Source: Frankiaceae bacterium
GTDB lineage: Bacteria; Actinomycetota; Actinomycetes; JAVEEJ01
DNA length: 7,653 nt
Direction of reading: 5' to 3'
Assembly (NCBI GenBank): GCA_030840515.1
Contig: JAVEEJ010000150.1
Span: 1-7,653, forward strand
Position numbers and translations under genes: made by a program. Below, in pieces: positions 1-5,514 of this stretch (its first letter is position 1; the number at the start of each line of letters is the position of its first letter). The notes beneath the pieces were generated by a model. That model searched no databases. It saw nothing but the letters and a program-made list of their open reading frames with translations, and had not been told where the DNA came from.

Positions 1-33
1 GCGACGCAGCTCGCGGGGGTCGTCGGTGATCAC
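1..33 (-). CDS. 5' end of a divergent gene (partial, unidentified)
   Basis: On the minus strand a GTG at 33-31 opens a frame that runs off the left edge and reads MITDDPRELRR. Only 11 codons are visible, so no family can be named. Support comes from position: a TANNNT hexamer (TAGCGT, minus strand 45-40) ends 6 nt before the GTG, the same layout as before three other genes in this window, and the frame diverges from the alcohol dehydrogenase gene at 57. A divergently transcribed regulator would be a common arrangement, but nothing in the 11 residues shows it. Confidence 0.45.
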   Translation of the reverse strand, partial: MITDDPRELRR

Positions 34-39
34 GCGCTC

Positions 40-49
40 ACGCTAACGT
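40..49. promoter_or_regulatory. Overlapping divergent -10 elements
   Basis: The ten bases ACGCTAACGT hold two TANNNT hexamers back to back. The plus-strand one is TAACGT (44-49), 7 nt before the GTG at 57. The minus-strand one is TAGCGT (45-40), 6 nt before the GTG at 33. They share the central TA base pairs. Both distances fit transcription starting at or next to the start codon, giving leaderless mRNAs. I see no good TTGACA-like -35 box on either side. The call rests on position and hexamer match only. Confidence 0.5.
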
Positions 50-56
50 CCCGCCG

Positions 57-1178
57 GTGAAGACGAGGAGCGTGCTGCTGCGCGAGCTCGGGGCGCCGCG
101 GCCCTACACGGAGTCCCGGCCACTGGAGGTGGTCGAGCTCGACCTCGAGGGCCCGCGGGCCGGCGAGCTGCTCGTCCGGGTCGAGGCCGCCGGGGTGTGC
201 CACTCCGACCTGTCCGTCGTCGACGGGAGTCGGCCGCGACCGGTGCCGATGGCGCTCGGGCACGAGGCGGCGGGGGTCGTCGAGGAGGTCGGGCCCGGGG
301 TCCTCGACGTGGTGGTCGGGGAACGGGTTGTGCTCGTCTTCGTGCCCTCGTGCGGTTCCTGTCCCGAGTGCAGCGGAGGCCGGCCCGCGCTGTGCCGTCG
401 CGGGGCCGCGAGCAACACCGCCGGTGAGCTGCTGCGGGGCGGACGCCGACTCTCGCTCGATGGCGAGCCGGTCCACCACCACCTCGGCGTCAGCGCATTC
501 AGCTCCCACGTCGTGGTCGACCGGGGCTCCTGTGTGGTCGTGCCCGCCTCCGTGCCCGGACCCACCGCTGCATTGTTCGGCTGCGCGCTGCTGACGGGTG
601 TCGGCGCCGTCCAGTCGACTGTGGTGACCCGGCCGGGAGACACCGTGGCGGTGCTGGGCCTCGGCGGAGTCGGCCTCTCTGCGGTGATGGGTGCGGCGAT
701 GGCCGGGGCCGACCTGGTCGTCGCGGTCGACCCCGTCGAGGAAAAGCGCGCGCTGGCCCTCGAGCTCGGGGCCACGCACGCGTTCGGGCCCGGTGCGGAG
801 ACTGTCCAAGCCATTCGCGACCTCACCGGCGGCGGCGCGCGTATCGCTGTTGAGGCTGTGGGATCGGAGCAGGTCATGGCCGACGCCTTCGCGATGACCG
901 CTCGCGGAGGGACCACAGTGCTCGTCGGCCTCCCCCACCCCGCTCGCGAGCTGCGCGTGCCGGCAGTTCAGGTGGTGGCCGAGGCCCGCACGATCGTCGG
1001 CTCCTACATGGGCTCGGCCTCGCCGCAGCGCGACATCCCCCGACTCGTCGCGCTCTGGCAGCAGGGCCGGCTTCCGGTCGAGCGGCTGGCCAGCGGGCAG
1101 ACGGGGCTCGAAGGTGTGGCGGCGGCGTTCGACGCGCTCGCCGACGGGCACGCCGTACGCCAGCTCGTCATCCCCTAG
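57..1178 (+). CDS. Zinc-dependent alcohol dehydrogenase (medium-chain, class III-like)
   Basis: A 373-residue cytosolic NAD(P)-dependent oxidoreductase of the medium-chain dehydrogenase family, interconverting an alcohol and an aldehyde or ketone. The catalytic zinc ligands are visible: Cys48 in GVCHSD, His69-Glu70 in GHEAAG and Cys176 in FGCALLTG. The structural zinc lobe has Cys99, Cys102, Cys105 and Cys113. The nucleotide fold follows with GLGGVG (201-206), and Asp225 at the end of the second strand favours NAD over NADP. Length and the C-terminal RDIPRL segment (325-330) resemble class III-like dehydrogenases, which include mycothiol-dependent formaldehyde dehydrogenases, but the substrate is not decided. 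The GTG start is chosen because a TANNNT hexamer ends 7 nt before it and no Shine-Dalgarno sequence is present. The stop codon touches the ATG of the next gene, so the two are almost certainly one operon. Confidence 0.9.
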   Translation: MKTRSVLLRELGAPRPYTESRPLEVVELDLEGPRAGELLVRVEAAGVCHSDLSVVDGSRPRPVPMALGHEAAGVVEEVGPGVLDVVVGERVVLVFVPSCGSCPECSGGRPALCRRGAASNTAGELLRGGRRLSLDGEPVHHHLGVSAFSSHVVVDRGSCVVVPASVPGPTAALFGCALLTGVGAVQSTVVTRPGDTVAVLGLGGVGLSAVMGAAMAGADLVVAVDPVEEKRALALELGATHAFGPGAETVQAIRDLTGGGARIAVEAVGSEQVMADAFAMTARGGTTVLVGLPHPARELRVPAVQVVAEARTIVGSYMGSASPQRDIPRLVALWQQGRLPVERLASGQTGLEGVAAAFDALADGHAVRQLVIP

Positions 1179-2486
1179 ATGGACGCCACCACGGACGTCG
1201 TCGTCATCGGCGCCGGCGTGATCGGGAGCTCAGTGGCCTTCGAGCTCGCCAAGCGCGGGCGTCAGGTCACGGTCGTCGACAAGGCAGCCGGTCCCGGCCA
1301 GGGCTCGACCAGCGCCTCGAGCGCGATCGTCCGTTTCAACTACTCGACCTTCGACGGCGTCGCGACGGCCTGGGAGGCGCTGCACTGCTGGCAGCGCTGG
1401 CGCGAGCACCTCGGCGCGCCGGACGACGAGCCCCTGGCGGGCTATCAGCGCAGCGGCCTGGTGATGCTCGACGTGCCGATCGTGCCCCGGGAGCGGGCGA
1501 CCACCCTCTTCGACGCGGTCGGCGTCCCCTACGCCTTGTGGAGCCCTGAGGAACTGCGTCGGCGGGTGCCAGGCATCGACGCCGGAGCGCACTGGCCCAA
1601 CAAGCGCGTCGACGATGAGGCCTTCTGGGCAGACCCCGAGCGCCAGCTGGGTGCGGTCTTCACGCCGGACGCAGGCTTCGTCGACGACCCACAGCTCGCC
1701 GCGCTGAACCTCGCGGCCGCCGCTGGGCGTCACGGTGCGGCCTTCCTGCACCGGCGGGCTGTCGCCGCACTCACCCGACGACCCAACGGCCTCTGGGACG
1801 TGCTGCTCTCTGACGGCTCCACGGTCACAGCGCCGACCGTCATCAACGTGGCCGGCCCGTGGTCGGCGCACATCAACGCTCTCGCCGGTGTCGGTGCGGA
1901 CTGGACGGTGCAGGTGAAGCCGATGCGCCAGGAGGTTCACCATCTGGCCGCGCCACCTGGCTTCAACACCGACGTGCAGCCCGGCCCGGTGATCGGCGAC
2001 CTCGACCTCGGCACCTACCTGCGCGGCGCACCGGGTGATGGGCTGCTCGTCGGCGGGACAGAGCCCGAGTGCGACGGGTTCGACTGGGTGGACGACCCAG
2101 ACGGCGCCAACCCTCACCCGACCGTTCCGGTCTTCACCTCCCAGGTGACCCGAGCCGCACGCCGCTTCCCGGAGTTGGGCGTGCCAGGCGCGCCGAAGGG
2201 CTTGGCAGGCGTGTACGACGTCAGCAGCGACTGGACGCCGATCTACGACCGCACGGAGCTCGATGGGTTCTACGTGGCGATCGGAACCAGCGGCAACCAG
2301 TTCAAGAACGCGCCACTCGTCGGGCGGTTCATGGCCGCGATCGTCGATGCGACGGTAGCCGGACGTGACCACGACCACGACCCCGTGCACCACCACGCCG
2401 AGCACACTGGCCACCTGATCAACCTCGGGAGCTTCTCGCGCCGCAGGCCCAGGAACACCGAGTCCAGCGGGACAGTGATGGGCTGA
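1179..2486 (+). CDS. FAD-dependent oxidoreductase, DAO family (amine/amino-acid oxidase-like)
   Basis: A 435-residue flavoprotein of the D-amino-acid oxidase/sarcosine oxidase/glycine oxidase fold. Such enzymes oxidise a C-N bond to an imine, passing electrons to oxygen or another acceptor. The N-terminus has the dinucleotide-binding VVVIGAGVIG (7-16) with Asp34 at the end of strand 2 for the FAD ribose. STSASSAIVRFNYS (43-56) follows the usual flavin-contact position, and GTSGNQFKNAP (369-379) is the C-terminal flavin-binding loop. The tail (about 397-412) is rich in His and Asp, ahead of an SRRRPRN stretch. The ATG directly follows the TAG of the dehydrogenase gene with no gap and no clear ribosome binding site, so it is probably translated by coupling. 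Sarcosine, dimethylglycine or a D-amino acid are plausible substrates by family, but nothing seen chooses between them. Confidence 0.85.
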   Translation: MDATTDVVVIGAGVIGSSVAFELAKRGRQVTVVDKAAGPGQGSTSASSAIVRFNYSTFDGVATAWEALHCWQRWREHLGAPDDEPLAGYQRSGLVMLDVPIVPRERATTLFDAVGVPYALWSPEELRRRVPGIDAGAHWPNKRVDDEAFWADPERQLGAVFTPDAGFVDDPQLAALNLAAAAGRHGAAFLHRRAVAALTRRPNGLWDVLLSDGSTVTAPTVINVAGPWSAHINALAGVGADWTVQVKPMRQEVHHLAAPPGFNTDVQPGPVIGDLDLGTYLRGAPGDGLLVGGTEPECDGFDWVDDPDGANPHPTVPVFTSQVTRAARRFPELGVPGAPKGLAGVYDVSSDWTPIYDRTELDGFYVAIGTSGNQFKNAPLVGRFMAAIVDATVAGRDHDHDPVHHHAEHTGHLINLGSFSRRRPRNTESSGTVMG

Positions 2487-2524
2487 GCCGCGCAGCCGCG
2501 CAGAGGGTCGCAGCGGCAGCCGAC

Positions 2525-2530
2525 TAGCCT
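2525..2530 (+). promoter_or_regulatory. Candidate -10 element of the aminotransferase gene
   Basis: TAGCCT matches TANNNT and ends exactly 7 nt before the GTG at 2538, as in the genes at 57 and 5515. This suggests a separate leaderless transcript for the aminotransferase inside the 51-nt gap after the flavoprotein gene. No clear -35 box or Shine-Dalgarno sequence is seen. Confidence 0.5.
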
Positions 2531-2537
2531 CCCGCGA

Positions 2538-3749
2538 GTGAGGATCACGCAGTCCGCGAAGCTCGCCGATGTCTGCTACGACATCCGGGGGCCGGTGCTC
2601 GCGCGTGCCAAGGAGCTCGAGGCCGAGGGCAAGCACATCGTCAAGCTCAACATCGGCAACCCGGGCGCGTTCGGGTTCGAGGCACCCCCCGAGGTCATCG
2701 CGGCGGTGGTCGAGAACCTGCAGCGGGCGTCGGGGTACAGCGACTCCAAGGGCATCCCGGCAGCGCGCGAGGCGGTCGCCCGGCACTACGCCGGCATCGG
2801 TGTCGCTGGTGCCGGCGCGGAGGACGTCTACCTCGGCAACGGCGTGAGCGAGCTGATCCAGGTCGCGTTGCAGGCGTTGCTCGACAGCGGTGACGAGGTC
2901 TTGATCCCGTCGCCGGACTACCCCCTGTGGACCGCCGCCGTCAGCCTCACCGGCGCACGGCCGGTGCACTACCGGTGCGACGAGAGCGCCGGGTGGGCGC
3001 CCGACCTGGAGGACCTGCGCTCCAAGGTCACCCCCCGGACCAAGGCCGTTGTCGTCATCAACCCGAACAACCCGACCGGTGCGGTCTACCCACGCGCCGT
3101 GCTGGAGCAGATCGCCGCGGTCGCACGCGAGCACGAGCTGGTGCTGATGGCTGACGAGATCTACGACCGGATCCTCTACGACGGAGCTGAGCACACGAGC
3201 GTTGCCGTACTCGCACCCGATGTGCTGACGTTGACCTTCAGCGGTCTTTCCAAGGCCTACCTCGTCGCCGGCTACCGCGCCGGCTGGATGCTGGTCGCGG
3301 GGCCGAAGCAGGACGCCCGGGAGTACCTCGAGGGCTTGGAGATCCTGACGAACATGCGGCTGTGCGCCAACCACCCGGCGCAGCACGCGGTAGCCGCGGC
3401 GCTGGCCGGACCACAGAGCATCCAGGCGATGACGCTTCCGACGGGACGGCTCGGGGCGCAGCGCAACCGGTCACTCGAGCTGCTGGCGGCGATCCCCGGT
3501 GTCAGCTGCGTGCGCCCCGAGGGCGCGCTCTACCTGTTCCCCCGACTGGACCCCGACGTCTACCGCGTGAAGGACGACCAGCAGCTGGTGCTCGACCTGC
3601 TGGAGCAGCAGCACCTGCTGCTCGTGCAGGGCACCGGCTTCAACCTGCCGACCACCGATCACCTGCGCATCGTCACGCTGCCGCCGGTGGACGTCCTGGA
3701 AGACGCGATCGGCCGGCTGGCGGCTTTCCTTTCCGGGTACGCCGGCTGA
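2538..3749 (+). CDS. alaA: Alanine aminotransferase, AlaA-type (PLP-dependent, class I fold)
   Basis: A 403-residue cytosolic aminotransferase, close in length and along its whole sequence to E. coli AlaA as I recall it (for example LNIGNPGAFGFEAPPE, PSPDYPLWTAAVSLTGA and RLCANHPAQHA segments). AlaA makes alanine from pyruvate with glutamate as amino donor. The PLP site is complete: Asn178 in NPNNPTG, Asp206 and Tyr209 in MADEIYD, Schiff-base Lys239 in FSGLSKAYLVAGYRAGW, and substrate-carboxylate Arg377 in DHLRIVTLP. The GTG start gives the expected N-terminus (SAKLADVCYDIRGP) and lies 7 nt after a TANNNT hexamer. In actinomycete annotations the same family is often called AspC. Its position after an amine-oxidising flavoprotein suggests amino-group handling, but a promoter of its own may make it partly independent. 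Confidence 0.88.
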   Translation: MRITQSAKLADVCYDIRGPVLARAKELEAEGKHIVKLNIGNPGAFGFEAPPEVIAAVVENLQRASGYSDSKGIPAAREAVARHYAGIGVAGAGAEDVYLGNGVSELIQVALQALLDSGDEVLIPSPDYPLWTAAVSLTGARPVHYRCDESAGWAPDLEDLRSKVTPRTKAVVVINPNNPTGAVYPRAVLEQIAAVAREHELVLMADEIYDRILYDGAEHTSVAVLAPDVLTLTFSGLSKAYLVAGYRAGWMLVAGPKQDAREYLEGLEILTNMRLCANHPAQHAVAAALAGPQSIQAMTLPTGRLGAQRNRSLELLAAIPGVSCVRPEGALYLFPRLDPDVYRVKDDQQLVLDLLEQQHLLLVQGTGFNLPTTDHLRIVTLPPVDVLEDAIGRLAAFLSGYAG

Positions 3750-3958
3750 TCTGGACAACTCGGCACACCCAGGACGGCCGCGCCCAGGTCAGACCGGCGG
3801 GCAGACAGTGACACTCGTGTACGGCGGGTCGGTCAAGCCAACCGTGTAACAAGGGAGCGCTACAACACGCTCGCGCGCGGGTAGAGCCAGGGTGCCAGCC
3901 GAGGCGACTGACCCTGCGAGAGTCAGTGCTAGTGCGATCGCGGCGGCCGGGCATTCGC

Positions 3959-3967
3959 GGAGGAGGG
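3959..3967 (+). promoter_or_regulatory. Strong Shine-Dalgarno sequence deciding the ATG at 3973
   Basis: GGAGGAGGG ends 5 nt before the ATG at 3973. It argues for that start over the in-frame GTG at 3892, which has no ribosome binding site or adjacent TANNNT hexamer. This gene is therefore leadered, unlike three of its neighbours. Confidence 0.75.
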
Positions 3968-3972
3968 CAGGC

Positions 3973-4899
3973 ATGACGACGCTCCCGATTTCTGCTGGCG
4001 GTGAACCCGCGGTCGCGGGTCTGCCAGGTACACGCCGGGAGCACTCGCTGCTTACCGACCCGGACGCCGAGCAGGTGTGGGCGCAAGTACAGGCGCGGCT
4101 GACCGCCTACCTGCTCGCTCGCGGGGCGCAGCTCGCCGACGCTCAAGACATCTGCCAGGAGGTCGGTGCCCGTGCCCTCGAGCGCGGCGTCCCTTACGCG
4201 CATGCGGATGACCTGCTGGCCTGGTGCCTGCGGGTCGGACGAAATCTGCTCATTGACGACGGCCGCAGACGTGACCGCGTTCGAGGGCTCGCGGTCGTGC
4301 CGGACCAGGTCCGCGACGTTGAGGCTGAGGCCGTGCTTTCGCTGCGTGCCCGGGATGTGCTACTCGCGATGCGCGAGCTCTCCGAGACTGACCGGACAGC
4401 TTTGACCGGATCAGAGCGGCCGCTCGATCGCCGCCACGCCAACCGACTGGCGGTCCGTCGTCATCGTGCCCGGGCACGACTGCTCAAGCTGATCGGCGGC
4501 GCGCTCGCCGCCGGCTGGGCGACGATTCGTCGGCTTCCGCGCCTGGCGCTTGCCTCCACCGTCGCCGCTGCGTGGGTGGTGGCGATCTTCACTGCAGGTC
4601 CTCCGCCGCGGCCCCACAGCACGGCCGCACCGCCAGCCCGTGCGGAGTCCGTACACATCGCCGCCCCCACTCTCCCCCTGGACCGGGTGCCCCACCTTGT
4701 CGCGGCCGGAGGCCCCCCTAGCCGCAGCCGCCTCGTTTCCGTGACGCCGCCGGCGTCCAACCGTCCCAGCCACACCGTGGTCAAGCCCCAAGGTGCACCC
4801 CAGGGGGTGTACATCGAGGAACGTCCCCGCACCGAGGATGACCGCCTGGTGTGTGCCTCCCACGTGCCGGTGATCGGCGAGCTCTGCACCCCGAACTGA
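3973..4899 (+). CDS. Membrane-anchored sigma-70-like protein (region 2, eroded region 4, one TM helix)
   Basis: A 308-residue protein. Residues about 38-103 read like sigma region 2: an acidic core-binding helix (DAQDICQEVGARAL, 56-69) and a region 2.3/2.4-like LLAWCLRVGRNLLIDDGRRR (81-100). Residues about 120-175 sit where region 4 should be, with ALTGSERPLDRRHANRLAVRR leading to RHRARARLLKLIGG, but the usual helix-turn-helix core is shortened and lacks the EIA..LG..TVKSR pattern. A single hydrophobic helix follows (about 190-208), then a Pro-rich tail of about 100 residues ending with Cys294 and Cys305, which could form a disulfide outside the cell. Basic residues before the helix (RRLPR) predict the sigma-like part inside. 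ECF sigma factors with C-terminal membrane extensions are known in actinomycetes, so this may be a tethered sigma factor or a sigma-derived protein that no longer drives transcription. The 223 nt upstream hold no convincing gene or TANNNT promoter. Confidence 0.75.
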   Translation: MTTLPISAGGEPAVAGLPGTRREHSLLTDPDAEQVWAQVQARLTAYLLARGAQLADAQDICQEVGARALERGVPYAHADDLLAWCLRVGRNLLIDDGRRRDRVRGLAVVPDQVRDVEAEAVLSLRARDVLLAMRELSETDRTALTGSERPLDRRHANRLAVRRHRARARLLKLIGGALAAGWATIRRLPRLALASTVAAAWVVAIFTAGPPPRPHSTAAPPARAESVHIAAPTLPLDRVPHLVAAGGPPSRSRLVSVTPPASNRPSHTVVKPQGAPQGVYIEERPRTEDDRLVCASHVPVIGELCTPN

Positions 4900-4903
4900 C
4901 CTC

Positions 4904-4919
4904 GGTGGCGCAAGTCACC
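4904..4919. terminator. GCAA-tetraloop hairpin between convergent genes
   Basis: GGTGGC-GCAA-GTCACC forms a 6-bp stem (one G-T pair on the plus strand) closed by a GNRA-type loop. It lies in the 28 nt between the stops of the sigma-like gene and the leftward small gene. No T-run follows on either strand, so it would be a weak or U-less terminator at best. Confidence 0.35.
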
Positions 4920-4927
4920 CCTCGCGA

Positions 4928-5185
4928 TCACCGCTCCCGCCGGTCCCGGGCCTCACGCCATTCGCGCAGCTCTCGCTCGGCACGCTCGAGCTCGTCCATG
5001 ATCTCGGCCTCATGCGGCGTCAAGCGCGCGGCATCGGGCGTGGGTCCACCGCCGATGACCTCTCTGCGGGCCCGGCGGTATGCCGCCTCCACCTGCTTGC
5101 GCAGCACCATCTCCTGGCTCGCTTCAGCGCCGGGTGGATCGGTCGGCTCATCCGGACCTGTCGACCCGCCCGGCGTCTTCGGCAT
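4928..5185 (-). CDS. Small charged helical protein of unknown function (85 aa)
   Basis: I do not recognise a family. Residues 1-25 are Pro/Gly/acid-rich and probably disordered. Residues about 26-43 (MVLRKQVEAAYRRARREV) look like an amphipathic basic helix. After a Gly/Pro hinge (45-50), residues about 57-85 form a very charged helix with alternating Glu and Arg (DELERAERELREWREARDRRER), possibly a coiled coil or single alpha helix. There is no signal peptide, membrane segment or Cys. The ATG at 5185 is preferred over the longer open frame reaching 5416, because AAGGAG (minus strand 5198-5193) lies 7 nt before it and the longer frame enters the tRNA gene. Its leader carries a large palindrome. 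It is downstream of tRNA-Val on the same strand and converges with the sigma-like gene; neither fact shows its role. Confidence 0.65.
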   Translation of the reverse strand: MPKTPGGSTGPDEPTDPPGAEASQEMVLRKQVEAAYRRARREVIGGGPTPDAARLTPHEAEIMDELERAERELREWREARDRRER

Positions 5186-5192
5186 GGCCCGT

Positions 5193-5198
5193 CTCCTT
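5193..5198 (-). promoter_or_regulatory. Shine-Dalgarno sequence of the 85-aa gene
   Basis: On the minus strand AAGGAG precedes the ATG at 5185 by 7 nt, near-ideal spacing. This is the main reason to accept this short frame as a gene and to place its start here. Confidence 0.75.
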
Positions 5199-5222
5199 AC
5201 GGCAGTGCGCCCCCTCGCGGTT

Positions 5223-5250
5223 CGAGCCGGCTCGGCTCCGAGCCGGCTCG
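5223..5250. repeat. Double palindrome / 13-bp inverted repeat in the leader of the 85-aa gene
   Basis: The 12-bp palindrome CGAGCCGGCTCG occurs twice, at 5223-5234 and 5239-5250, with a 16-bp repeat period. Together they form a perfect inverted repeat with 13-nt arms (5223-5235 and 5238-5250) around CT. Its near edge is 37 nt upstream of the ATG at 5185. It could be a tandem operator for a dimeric repressor, a leader hairpin, or a terminator-like structure for the tRNA transcript. A T-run is absent. Confidence 0.7.
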
Positions 5251-5259
5251 GAGGTACAC

Positions 5260-5277
5260 GCGCGGGTGCGTCCGCGC
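5260..5277. repeat. Second hairpin beside the double palindrome
   Basis: GCGCGG (5260-5265) and CCGCGC (5272-5277) form a perfect 6-bp stem with a 6-nt loop, 9 nt from the larger inverted repeat. In sequence this GC-rich, such stems arise by chance, so significance comes only from its position. Confidence 0.3.
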
Positions 5278-5385
5278 TTACACCGCTCGTTCGTCCGGGG
5301 CGGGTGCGACGCGTGTCAGCTGAGTGTCGGGAGACGGACAACCGTGCCGGGCTCCGTGACCGAACGCTGCCGAGTGAGAGGGAGG

Positions 5386-5457
5386 TGGGCGCGACAGGGG
5401 TCGAACCTGCGACCACTCGCTTGTAAGGCGAGCGCTCTACCGCTGAGCTACACGCCC
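5386..5457 (-). tRNA. tRNA-Val (anticodon UAC)
   Basis: A full 72-nt cloverleaf on the minus strand. The acceptor stem GGGCGTG pairs with CGCGCCC, and discriminator A falls at 5386. The D arm is GCTC/GAGC. The anticodon stem CTCGC/GCGAG holds loop CTTACAA, with anticodon TAC at plus-strand 5425-5423, reading GUA (and probably GUG) valine codons. The T arm GCAGG/CCTGT holds TTCGACC. CCA is not encoded. No duplicate of its 3' end was noticed in the window, so there is no sign that it serves here as an integration site. Confidence 0.95.
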
Positions 5458-5470
5458 GGAGAGTCTCCCT

Positions 5471-5476
5471 AGGTTA
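5471..5476 (-). promoter_or_regulatory. Candidate -10 element of tRNA-Val
   Basis: TAACCT on the minus strand (5476-5471) matches TANNNT and ends 13 nt before the mature tRNA 5' end, leaving a short 5' leader for RNase P to remove. No clear -35 box is seen. It diverges from the promoter of the gene at 5515. Confidence 0.45.
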
Positions 5477-5501
5477 TCCGGACGTCCCCCGCGATCCCCG
5501 C

Positions 5502-5507
5502 TAGCGT
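5502..5507 (+). promoter_or_regulatory. Candidate -10 element of the PP2C-like/anti-sigma fusion gene
   Basis: TAGCGT matches TANNNT and ends 7 nt before the ATG at 5515, so a leaderless mRNA is likely. This is the third exact case of this spacing in the window. Confidence 0.5.
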
Positions 5508-5514
5508 TCTGAGC

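Noticed and set aside
30..1151. A 373-codon minus-strand open frame opposite the alcohol dehydrogenase gene
   Set aside because: Its composition is Arg/His/Gly-rich without motifs, typical of an antisense shadow, and the plus strand has complete dehydrogenase motifs.
1230..3386. A 718-codon open frame on the minus strand opposite the flavoprotein and aminotransferase genes
   Set aside because: Long antisense open frames are common in very GC-rich genes. Its translation has no recognisable domain, while the opposite strand encodes two well-supported enzymes.
3808..3849. A 13-codon frame MTLVYGGSVKPTV whose YGGSVKP resembles the phosphate-binding motif of triosephosphate isomerase
   Set aside because: The match is seven residues in one frame, with no isomerase-like residues before or after it. 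It is too short to call a gene remnant and may be chance.
3892..3972. N-terminal extension of the sigma-like gene from a GTG at 3892
   Set aside because: The GTG has no Shine-Dalgarno sequence or adjacent -10 element, whereas the ATG at 3973 has GGAGGAGGG at good distance. The extra 27 residues show no domain.
5186..5416. Longer start for the leftward small gene, reaching into tRNA-Val
   Set aside because: It would overlap the tRNA gene, and the ATG at 5185 has a near-ideal ribosome binding site.
5386..5457. tRNA-Val as an integration site for a mobile element
   Set aside because: No integrase, no repeated tRNA 3' end and no composition break were noticed around it within the window.
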